Source: Crotalaria pallida (Eukaryota > Streptophyta > Magnoliopsida > Fabales > Fabaceae). From it: 64,000 nucleotides of DNA. Below the pieces are notes generated by a model, which was not told the DNA's origin, made no database searches, and worked only from the letters and a program-made list of their open reading frames with translations. Both the position numbers and the translations under genes were made by a program. The DNA lies in the NCBI GenBank assembly GCA_037953625.1, contig CM075651.1, positions 135,312,501-135,376,500 on the forward strand, in the 5' to 3' direction. This document shows, in pieces, positions 36,061 to 46,683 of the stretch. Within the stretch, counting starts at the first letter, position 1; each line of letters begins with the position of its first letter.

Positions 36061-36235
36061 GGCCAAAACGACTCCACGTGTGCATTCCGTGACAGGAGAT
36101 AGACGACACCAAACGCCAGGGACGAAATTGATCAACGTATTGCAATCTCAGGGACTAAATTGATGTTTCGATAAAGTCAAAAAATAAATTGATCGATGGC
36201 TGCAAAAATCAGGGACTAATTTGCCTAATTACTTT
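36061..36235 (-). repeat. MULE right terminal inverted repeat
   Basis: Reverse complement of the left arm with scattered changes; it starts GTGGCCAAAACGACTCC and ends GCCTAATTACTTT. Its outer edge lies 264 bp before the ATG of the polymerase gene, so it may overlap the promoter region of that gene. Confidence 0.85.
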
Positions 36236-36499
36236 AAAAAAAACAGAGAAAGCAAAGATGGGGCAAGAAGTGAGAAACTAAGGCCATCACTTAAGTCACT
36301 GAAGCAGCAGCAGCAACTATAGGACTCAGGTTTAAGAAGGGTTTAAGTTAAGAAATCAAAAGCAGCCACACCCTTTACCCAACTCATCATCATCATGTTC
36401 CAAATCACAATCTCACAATCTCAATCTCAATCTCCTTCAACTTCAATTGCTTTGTTTTAAATCCCAATCACTCACTCTCTCTCTCACTCCTTCAACCCA

Positions 36500-39400
36500 A
36501 TGTTGTCACACTTAGCCAAACGAGCTTCCCCAAAGAGGAATTTCAATTTACCCTCTCAATCACCCTCAAATTTTCTCGGCAAAATAACACCTACCCAAAC
36601 CCAATCTCACTTACCCTCGAGTTACCCACTTCCCGGTTTTCACAAAGTCGGAATCTTTACCACAATTAACCAACTGGGTCGCCGCAATTTCTCGCTTTCT
36701 GAATACCCTTTTGGTTATTATTCGTCTTTGTATTTTGCAAAATGCTATTCCAGTGTTGCAGAAGCTATTGAGTCCACTGACACAGAAGAGGAGTGTTCTT
36801 CTGTTTCCAATGAAGTTCAGAACTTGTTGGAACAAATGTCGAAATTCGAAGAAGAAAAAATGAAGAGGAAGAAGAAGCCTCAATTGGAGAATGTAAGCTA
36901 TAAGGGTAAAATGCTTAGGAAGAGGCAGATAAAGATGGAGACGAAGGCGTGGGAAGAGGCGGCGAGGGAGTATCAGGAGTTGTTAGAGGACATGTGTGAG
37001 CAGAAGCTCGCGCCGAATTTGCCTTACATGAAGTCATTGTTCCTTGGTTGGTTCGAGCCTTTGAGGGATGCAATTGTTGCTGAGCAGGAGGTTTGTAAGG
37101 AGTGCAAGCATTCGATGACACACGCTACTCATTTTAATGATTTGCCGGCCGGGATGATGGCCGTGATCACCATGCATAAGTTGATGGGGTTGTTGATGAA
37201 CAATACTAATGGGGCTGGCACTGCTAGAGTGGTCCAAGCCGCGGTTCAAATAGGCGAAGCAGTTGAGAATGAGGTATATTGTAGTTTGAGCAGTACTTTT
37301 ATCTTTGGTTTGTCGGGGTTTTGAAGCATGGGAATTGAAGTTGGTGAGAGTTGAATAGTTTATTACTTAAACTGAAACATGTGATGTCATACTTTATATT
37401 ATAGTATAATAGATAACACTTTTCCTAGATCATTTGGTTTCATGGCTGTACTTTAAAAAGCTTTTATTCAGATTGAAATATTTTGGCCATATTCTAGTTT
37501 AAGCTAATTTTTATGGATGATTCGATCAGCTAGCATGGTTGCACTTAGTATTTACCCCCTCACGTCACTCAATGGCTCATGCTAATGCTTTGGTCAAGCT
37601 GTAAAGGTTATAGTACTATGTGATATACTGAATACTGATACGTTCCAGATTTTTGTTCGAGTTAGATGTCACTATCATGAACTCGCAACATTTGAGCCTT
37701 AGTTACCTAAAATTCTTCCCATGTATATGCATCAGGCAAGGATGCATAAGTATATGGAGAAGACAAAAAAGAACAACAAGAAGAGCACAGCCATCAACGA
37801 GACAAAAAAGAACAACAAGAAGAGCACAGCCATCAACGAGGCTGATGGTGAATCTAATCTTGCATCCATAGAAAGAGGCAATCTGACTGAAGAGCAAGAG
37901 AAAATGGTTAAAGATCAGAATAAACTTAGAAAAAAAGTTTCTAGTTTAATAAAAAAGCAGAAAATGCAACAAGCAATGGGAATCGTTAGGGGTCTAGATG
38001 ACTGGAAGCCTTGGGGCCAGGATGCTAAAGTGAAGGTTTGTTATTTTAGTATCTCTGCCATTTAAGATTTTTCTTCTGATGTTATAGTGTAATTATTTAA
38101 CATTCCAGGTTGGCTGTCGCTTGATGCAACTCTTAATAGAAACAGCTTACATACAACCACCTATCAATCATATAGGAGATGGTCCACCTGACATACGCCC
38201 TGCATTTAAGCACACTTTCAAAACGGTTCACAATGATTCACAGTGAGATTTATTACATTTATGTTTAATATCTCATGACATTTAATTTTCTAATTTTCTA
38301 ATTTTTTATTTTTATTTTATTTTTATTTATGGTTCTCTTTCTTTACATTCTTTTTGCTTGACTAGGAAGGACGTTAAGAGGTACGGTGCTATTGAATGTG
38401 ACCCTCTGGTACAGAAAGGCCTAGAAAAGACTGTAAGTGATCATTTTTCTTATGGCCATTGTTTGTACTTGAAATTGTGTGCTCATTTTTAAAGTAGTTT
38501 AGACACATTTGTTGTGACAAATATTTTGTATTTCTAGCAACATATTTTCTAGTACATGCATAAATTCAATATTTCCTGACCCTGTTGCTAACACCAAACT
38601 GTGATTACACTAACAGGCCAGGCACATGGTCATCCCATACATGCCAATGTTGGTGCCACCTATTAACTGGACAGGGTACTGAACTGACTCCTTTAAATAT
38701 ATTTGTTCTTCAAGTTTTTCTGAAGCTCCTTTTGTTTTTTTTTCTATGTTTGCTTAGTTAATTGGACTTGAATATAACTAACAACTTTCTTAGCAACATG
38801 TGAATCATAATAAGAAATTGAACACTTTATTACTTTACTGGTTCATTGTTTAATGTGAATCATAAGAAGAAATCAAACACCTCATTCCGATGTTTTGGAC
38901 TTCTGACAGGTATGACAAAGGAGCATACTTGTTTTTGCCATCTCAAGTTATGAGAATACATGGAGCAAAGCAGCAACGTGAAGCAGTTAAAAGGGCTCCT
39001 AAGACTCAACTAGAACCTGTTTTTGAGGTTGGAGCCTTTTTGGAGAATATGCACGTGTGGCCTGTTCAGGGGTCCCCGAAGTTCATATTTGTTGAAATTT
39101 ATGCTGATATATTTTTTGTTTAGGCCCTCAACACTCTTGGCAATACCAAATGGAGGATAAACAAATGTGTGCTCAGTGTGATTGACCGGATATGGGCTAA
39201 TGGAGGACGTCTTGCTGACATGGTGAATCGTGAAGATGTGAGTACCAAAAAAGCTTCATTGCCAACTTTATTTACATGAACTCCGATATTCCCTTAAACT
39301 TAGCTATGCTATTGAAAGAAACTAATTTTAGATTCAAATTGAGTAGCTTTCCAGCACAACAGTGTGGGTTTCCATCGAGGAAACATGAAAATAACATTTT

Positions 39401-42400
39401 TTGATGCATGAAGGTTGGATATACATTTGTCCAGATACATGCAAGCGCCTGTTTTACATTAATTCTATTAAATTTCATTTTTTTAGCATGATTTGGATAG
39501 AGTTTAGGTGGACATGGCTCATTGAATTGAAGTGTGGGAGATTTTAGCCGTGGCCACCAAGGGACCCAGGGTGGCACTCTGCCTCACATCCAAAAAGAAA
39601 GTAAGAGAGTGGAGTCTTTTCTACTTTTGAGGTACCCACAATGTGAGTCATGAAGACTTGAGGAAAGAAGTATTTAATTGACTTCTCATTTTCTCTTTTC
39701 TGAACTCTCTTTTTATTAAAAAACTAAATATGATTTTTTTTGAAAATATTGATAAACCATTATGAAATCAGCGCTTAAAAAAATGTTTTATGTTAAACAA
39801 GTTTTGGGTATTAAAACAAGGTCAATCTGTTTACCATTTCTATGTCGGGACGTTTTGAGTTGATTCGATTAAATTGAATATTTGTAATTGACGTGGTGGT
39901 TAGGTAATCATGTATGAAGGGCAACAATAAGAACCAGGGTTTATATATGTGTGTGTACCTTGAACATATTTTCAATTTATATTTTATATAGTGTCATCAA
40001 AAGAGTTATCTTTGGATTGTTTTAATTCAGCAAATAACTTTTTCAGTTTTGAATTGATAACACCTGTTCATTTTCCTAGCTCTTTGGTTGACTTTCCTTT
40101 TCATATGTAAGGTTCCCTTCCCAGAGGAACCAGATACAGAAGATGAAGGAGAAATCCGAAAATGGAAATGGAAAGTCAAAGCTGTCAAAAAGGAGAATAG
40201 TGAGAGGCATTCACAAAGATGTGACGTTGAACTTAAACTTGCTGTAAGAAGCCTGTTAATCTTGTTGAACAGACTGCTTAATATCAAACGCTTTCCCTAA
40301 TTTCTATCTCCTCGATCATTATAATGAGTGCAGGTTGCACGGCAGATGAAGGACGAGGAAGGCTTCTACTATCCCCACAATCTTGATTTTCGAGGGCGTG
40401 CTTATCCCATGCATCCATATTTGAACCATCTTGGTTCTGATTTATGCAGAGGCGTACTTGAATTTGCAGAAGGACGCCCTCTAGGAAAGTCGGGCTTGCG
40501 CTGGCTGAAAATACATCTGGCAAATTTGTATGCTGGCGGTGTGGACAAGTTATGTTATGAGGGTCGAGTAGCATTTACTGAGAACCATTTGGATGATGTA
40601 TTTGATTCCGCAGACAGGCCTCTTGAGGGAAGGCGCTGGTGGTTGGAAGCAGAGGATCCTTTTCAGTGCTTGGCAGCATGCGTCAATTTATCTGAAGCAT
40701 TGAGGAGCACAACTCCCGAAACTACAATTTCACATATGCCAGTCCACCAGGTACTTTTTTGTAGATGCCACAAATAGTTGTGTGTGAACATATATTACCA
40801 TCTGATTTGCATTCTTATTAAAAGGAAAACTATACTGCCTTTTTTAATTGAGTCATTGCTGGAGCATCTCACTAGAAGTTTGGCTTAGTGGTATTTTTGT
40901 TTACAAATTCACAATGACTTCCATGATAGCAGACTGCATATATTGTGTTAATCTGTTATTTAGTTTAGTTTCCTTGTGACCATGAAAAGTTTGAGAGGCT
41001 GCTGAGTGTAATCCATGCTTTAGTATGCTTTTACTAATGTCAATTTCTTCTCTTTTCATAAACTTACTTTGTTGTGTCATGTTGTTAGGATGGTTCGTGT
41101 AATGGCTTACAACACTATGCAGCCCTTGGTAGGGATAAGGTATGTAGACATCTAATTTTCCTTTTATTATTTTCCATTTTTAGTCTTAACTTTGCTTTGC
41201 TTTGTCTGTGCCTGGCTCTGTTTGTGTGTGTGTGTGTGTTGGGTGGGGGGTGTCTAAGGAATTTGATATTTGTTTAGCTGGAATATGTTTTGTCCAATAA
41301 AATATATTGAAAATGAAACCAGTTCTATATGAGTGTTAGTTTCTTGGTTGTATTAGGTATTTAGATTGTGGATTCGGTTTGGACGGAGAGTTTTTAAAGA
41401 TTATATTGATCTTGCTTTTTCTATTGTGTCTTATTATCATTTTGTTGCATTGGTTTTTTTTTTCTGTCCTTTTTTTTTTTTATAAAGTTGGGAGCTGCTG
41501 CAGTCAATCTTGTTGGTGGAGACCAGCCTGCTGATGTGTACTCAGGAATTGCTGCCAGGTAATTCGCTCTCTCCATCCATGTGCACAAGGGAATAATTAT
41601 ACATTCATGACTTTGAACAAGTGGCCATCTTGTTTATGACCCAGTATATAAATTTTTCTTTTATATAAAATAAATGCTGATTCATGAAAAAAGGACATTG
41701 TCCATATTATGGTGAAGGTTGATTCATGATCATGAAACCCAACAATGGGAAGCAAATAGTTTGTTCTGACTAGTCTTATTGATCTCTATAAAACCAAGGT
41801 TTGACATACTTAACAGCTTTAGGAGAAGGCACTATGCAATGTCACTTTCCTCTCACACTTTCTTTCCTGCATTATTTAATTTTCATTTTGACTAAATAAT
41901 GGACTCAGTTGCATTTGTCGTTAGATTTTAATCCTTTTTCCCAAAAGTGATCCATATGAACTTATTGACACTCAGTTGACAGAATTCCCGAAATATGTCC
42001 AAAGATTCATACTAATATTATCGTTTATTCATTTATCTCAAATTTGTACAATTTTCTTGTGCATTTGAAAATAATTTATTTGATTTGATATCGTACAATT
42101 TTTCAAGTTATACTTTTTCATTGTATATAAATTTGGCATTATGGTGTAGAGTGCTTGAAATCATGAAAAGAGATGCAAAGAAAGATCCTCAAACTAATCC
42201 AGATGCATTGCGTGCTAGAAATTTGCTCAGCCAGGTATCTTTCAATTCTTAGGTTTCTAAATGTCATTTTATTAGATGTTTTGCTAGAGTATTTGAAAAC
42301 GGAATGGAAGGGAAGGATCTTTTAGAACAATGATAAATAATACTCCCTCCGGTCCCTAATATAAGCACCATTTGACCAATTTCACTCCCTTTAAGAAAGT

Positions 42401-45111
42401 TAGTTAATATTGTTAGTGGTATTGAAAATGTAAATATTTGGTATACATTTTCAAAAGTACCCCTATAATTATTATTGGAAATCTAAAAAGTGTTGAGTAA
42501 ATAAGGGTGTTTGTGGAAAAGAAGTAATTAATGCTATTGGAAATTGGAAATGGGGCTTATATTAAGGACCAAAAAAAAGTCTTCAAAAGGTGCTTATATA
42601 TAGGACCGGAGGGAGTAGTATTGATCACTTGTCTGGTTGAGTTGTATATGAAGGTGGCTTTTGTTTTCCTTTTTGGAATTTGAAGATAAAACATAAAGAT
42701 ATGTCCCTTCCTCATTCTTAAATCAACTGAATGATTTTGTCATATTTGCCTCCATTAGGTGGACCGCAAGTTGGTGAAACAGACGGTGATGACTTCAGTC
42801 TATGGTGTAACATATATTGGTGCCCGTGACCAGATTAAGAGGAGGCTAAAGGAGCGCTGTGCTATCGAGGATGATTCAGAGCTGTTTTCCGCTTCTTGCT
42901 ATGCAGCAAAAGTAATAGAAGTTAATTTGCTGGAGATGCATATGTACATTTACCTAATGTTTACTATTATTTCACTGATTATTCACTACCTTATAGACCA
43001 CTCTTACTGCTTTAGAAGAGATGTTTGAGGCTGCAAGAAGTATCATGAGTTGGCTTGGTGATTGTGCTAAGGTATTACTGATTTTGCATTTTATTTGCAT
43101 CTGTTAAAAGAATGAGCATCTGGTTTAATTATTTATAGCTTTAAAACAGCTAATACTTAAAAATATTATTGTAGGTTAATGTTTAACTTTTCATATTCAC
43201 TTAAATTTGCTTGTGATGTGTTTCTTTGTTTGTTTATCAAATTTATTTCAATTTGTTTTATGATTTTTTAAAATAGTTCTCTTCTTTTCCAGTCACATTT
43301 TTCTTGGAAGAAATTAATTTTCTTAGAGGGGGAAAAATACAACTAGGAGAGGATAAGTTATCCTCCAAGAAAACCATCCACATAGATATGAAAAAGAATA
43401 CAGAAAGAACTGATGAATGTATGCAGACTACCCAGTCCTCACTGAATTTTGAAAGTAGCAACTTCCTTGAAACAGTCATGAACCGAAACACCAAAGAGAG
43501 GGGACAAACTCAAGAAGTTAATTTTGGTTTTTGGTGGGGTAAACAAACTTTTCTCTGGAACTGATGAGTTATGGTATAAATATGTTTGTGGTTTGTATTA
43601 CTGTATTTATCAACTGTATACATGCAGCCTAGCTGTCCACCTTGTAAAGCCCCAGTTGCTCTTTCATGTCAAGTTTTTAACCTTATTATGCTCTTATTCT
43701 AATGGTTAAATTGAAAATGATATAGGTGATAGCGTCAACGAATCAACCAGTTCGGTGGACCACTCCGCTTGGGCTTCCAGTAGTACAACCGTACAGACAA
43801 CTCGGAAGACAACTTGTAATATTCTTAACAGCCACATCCTTTTCCCTCTTGTTCTCTGTATTTTTCAATCTTTCGATGACTTCTATTCCTTCAATCGAAA
43901 CAAACAACAGTGGTTGACAGATCTCTTTTGTGTCATTAATGTGCTGAATTGGATTGATGCAGATAAAAACTTCCCTTCAGGTATTGTCATTAAAAAGGGA
44001 AACTGACAAGGTAACTACTGAGTTAGTCAAAGTTGAACATAGACGTTTATATAATTTGGTAGATATTATAGTTACATTTGAACCATGCATCATATGTCTA
44101 TCAGTAGGTTCTTTGGACCGATTTTCATAATCAATATCTTTTATGTATTTATTACTATGCTGTGATATTGATTTCACTACTTGTTTTTTTTTTTACATGC
44201 AACAAAGAGACAACTGTGTTTTCATTTGTCGGTATTATAGCATTCTTCTTTTTATATACAAGTGGGCCATAATTTTTATTTGTTATATTGCATTAGCACT
44301 TGAGCAACGTTTTAATTTAAACTAAAAAACACAATTTGTACTTCATAATACAGGTCATGGTTAAAAGGCAGAGAACAGCTTTCCCTCCCAATTTTGTTCA
44401 CTCTCTTGATGGTTCTCACATGATGATGACTGCAGTTGCTTGTAAAAAAGCAGGATTGAACTTTGCAGGTACATGCTAGTTTATGCTTTATATACCGAAC
44501 ACAGACAGAGTGAGCTAGGATGCACAAATATTTTTTGTCTCCTGTTGACTTCTTTCTTGTGTTAATCAATATTATCTTTTGATCAGAGTCTTACTTTTGT
44601 AAATCATTTCTTTAATGCAGGGGTACATGATTCATATTGGACACATGCCTGTGATGTGGACAAAATGAATCTGATACTTAGGGAAAAGTTTGTCGAACTT
44701 TACGAGGCTCCGATACTGGAAAATGTAAAGTGTTTTTAATTATATGAGTTTCTTAAATGTAGAGATAAATGTGTCCTTTGGATAAATCTTTTTGGTTGTT
44801 TTTTTTTATGTAATGGATTAGGAGCTATCATTAAAGAAGATTCTTAACAAAATGGGAATGTTCCTTCTTAGTTGGTGACATACCTTAGAACTACAATGTC
44901 ATCAACCATGAAGCTGTTCCTTTTTAGTTGAATACTTAAAACATATCATTTATTTAAAGCTTTCTTGTTTACAAGTGAATTATTTATTCTTTCTTCACAG
45001 TTGTTGGAGGGCTTTGAGAAGTCTTTTCCCACGTTGCAATTTCCTCCCTTACCAGAGCGAGGAGACTTTGATCTTCGAGAGGTTCTGCAGTCTCCTTATT
45101 TTTTCAACTAG
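36500..45111 (+). CDS. RPOT1: Phage-type organellar DNA-directed RNA polymerase (RPOTm-like)
   Basis: Nineteen exons: 36500-37273, 37736-38035, 38109-38242, 38366-38432, 38617-38675, 38910-39027, 39124-39237, 40112-40243, 40334-40750, 41089-41139, 41488-41558, 42150-42234, 42759-42911, 42997-43071, 43726-43815, 43963-44010, 44354-44468, 44621-44724 and 45001-45111. Phases agree; the product is 1005 aa, usual for plant RPOT. The first ~90 residues are Ser/Arg/Lys-rich without acidic residues, like a mitochondrial presequence. T7-type motifs are complete: DFRGRAYP (584-591), HQDGSCNGLQH with catalytic Asp706, the fingers helix around RKLVKQTVMTSVYG (777-790) and VHDSYWTH with catalytic Asp938; the protein ends in the conserved YFFN. 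Sequence in the variable parts looks closer to mitochondrial RPOTm than to RPOTmp or RPOTp, but the subtype is not certain. It transcribes mitochondrial genes. A 13-residue tandem duplication lies at 268-293. Confidence 0.93.
37763..37840 (+). repeat. 39-bp exact tandem duplication in polymerase exon 2
   Basis: Two identical 39-bp units (37763-37801 and 37802-37840) encode TKKNNKKSTAINE twice in frame. The units show no differences, so the event is recent or recently homogenised. It lies in the variable linker between the N-terminal extension and the polymerase core. Confidence 0.95.
41224..41239 (+). repeat. (GT)8 microsatellite in polymerase intron 10
   Basis: Eight GT units followed by a G-rich stretch (GGGTGGGGGG), inside the intron between 41139 and 41488. 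Confidence 0.85.
42343..42615. mobile_element. Stowaway-type MITE in polymerase intron 12
   Basis: The left end CTCCCTCCGGTCCCTAATAT and right end GGACCGGAGGGAG are inverted repeats, with TA directly outside on both sides. Length 273 bp, non-coding. It lies wholly inside the intron between 42234 and 42759 and leaves both splice sites untouched. It belongs to the same broad family as the MITE at 10388-10655. Confidence 0.9.
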
Positions 45112-46615
45112 ACTCAACAGAAACTCAATTTGCAAGCTCTACCTGCATAGCATATGGAGTCAAGTCCATTCTGATGAAATTGTAGTATATATTCCGGTAC
45201 TGGGATCCGAATGGTCTCAACAACGAGCACGGAGAAGAAAGAAAAATGCAAAGCTAACACTAAATCGGCCAGAACTTCATGTACAGTAGTTTGATATGCA
45301 GGTTTCTTTACCATATCCATTCATCATGGAAGGTATGAGGAATGAGTTGAGCTAACTTAGCAAATTTATATCAAAATAAAGGGAACTCCAAATATACGTT
45401 CTGTTGCAAAACAGAAGAAGATGCAGTATCTACAGCATGCAATGTTGTTGTAAAGAGTAATAGTAGGATGGGAGGCTTAGTTTTCTCAGATGTGGATGCT
45501 TTGCTCCTTTTTCCAACACTACAAGCTTAAGAAGGTTGTAGCTTTTTTTTTTGTTCTTATACTGTATTTTATTTTCCTTATTTAGAGGGTCTTTTGCCAT
45601 CGTAGTTTGTTACCACAATATTTGTTCTCACACCATATTTTTTCATCATTTGAATTGATATACAGGAGTGAAGAATACCAATAGAAAAATTATCATCTAC
45701 ACTTTATCAAATTTTATTATACATGGCATGCATGCTGTTTTTTATTTTTTCATGCCTTTTTGACAAGAACCGGAACTGATGTAAAGATTAGTTGACAGAA
45801 AAAATTGCATTTTGTTGTCATTTTTTTGTTACAAGAATGTAGAGTACCTAATGACAATTTGAATATGTGATGAATAAATAAATAAAAGTATAATGTAAGA
45901 TGAAATACCATCCAAAACAGAGTACTATGAAATAAGATTCCTTATTATGTTCATAAGATATTAGAATGGAAGCAAAGATTTTTGTTACTTTTGTTACAAG
46001 TAACAAAAATCTTGTCATGAATATTTTTTTTTTTTTTGTCAAAAGAAAAAATGCAAAAGTATTGAAGACTTAAGTTAATTAACCGTAAAGTCTGAAGTTT
46101 AAATTTTCAATATAAAAATGCTTTGATCCCTTATTTTATTTATTTATTTTAAAATAGTCCCTCATTTTTTTGTCTTATTTTAAACTAAAAATGAAGAATA
46201 AACTTAATTCTCGAGCGTACCATGTAATATTAATATCTTCTTTATACTATTTCAATGGGTTCTCTAGGCCAGGGTGAACAAAGCAATGAGCAATTGATAA
46301 TTTCTAGAGCACTTGAACAGAAGATTTTGGCCGGCATCAATTTGAGATATAAAGCCACATGAATTGCCAAATGCACCTGCAAATTTGGCCTGTTTCATAA
46401 ACGTCCAAATCAAATTAAATCCTCTCTCTTTTTGGCTTTTCATTGAACTAAGTCAAATGTTGGTTGATGACTGATAAATTTTTAAACCTTGCATTGTACT
46501 CAAAATCATATTAAATGCATAATGGTATTAAATAATATCATATATGTAGGGCCTATATATATACATACACATGATACTTTGGCCTAAGGAATAACCAAAT
46601 AAGGTTGTCTGCTGG
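45112..46615. other. Polymerase 3' flank and intergenic spacer
   Basis: The first few hundred bases should hold the polymerase 3' untranslated region. No coding sequence was recognised. A perfect 16-bp hairpin lies at 45975-46013 and is listed separately. Confidence 0.45.
45975..46013. repeat. Perfect 16-bp stem hairpin
   Basis: The arms AAGATTTTTGTTACTT and AAGTAACAAAAATCTT are exact reverse complements around a 7-base loop. It sits in the spacer about 0.9 kb after the polymerase stop and 0.7 kb before the next gene. It may be the remnant of a small foldback element. Confidence 0.85.
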
Positions 46616-46624
46616 TTTATATAT
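46616..46624 (+). promoter_or_regulatory. Putative TATA box of the SAM-peroxiredoxin-like gene
   Basis: A TTTATATAT stretch about 60 bases before the ATG at 46684. The position is compatible with a TATA box and a short leader, but the surrounding DNA is AT-rich and the match could be chance. Confidence 0.35.
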
Positions 46625-46683
46625 ACACAATCATATGATAAAAATATTACTCATTCAGAGCAACCAATATAAGTAAGAATAGA

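Larger units (their letters stand above)
32307..36235 (+). mobile_element. Mutator-like element (MULE) with two genes, 3.93 kb
   Basis: Long terminal inverted repeats occupy about 32307-32482 and 36061-36235. Mirrored blocks include TAATTAGGCA at both tips, CGAAACATCAATTTAGT, and GTCACGGAATGCACACGTGG against CCACGTGTGCATTCCGTGAC. The flanking 9-mers are identical (AAAAAAAAC at 32298-32306 and 36236-36244), the right length for a MULE target duplication, though A-rich. Inside are a transposase-like gene without catalytic core (plus strand, 33112-34680) and a GRF zinc finger gene (minus strand, 35207-35810). The two converge. The element lies between HSP90 and the polymerase gene, and its right end is 264 bp from the polymerase start codon. 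Confidence 0.88.

Noticed and set aside
43258..43564. Open frames in polymerase intron 14 as an extra exon
   Set aside because: The family alignment joins exon 14 (ending 43071) directly to exon 15 (starting 43726) in phase; the intronic frames match nothing.
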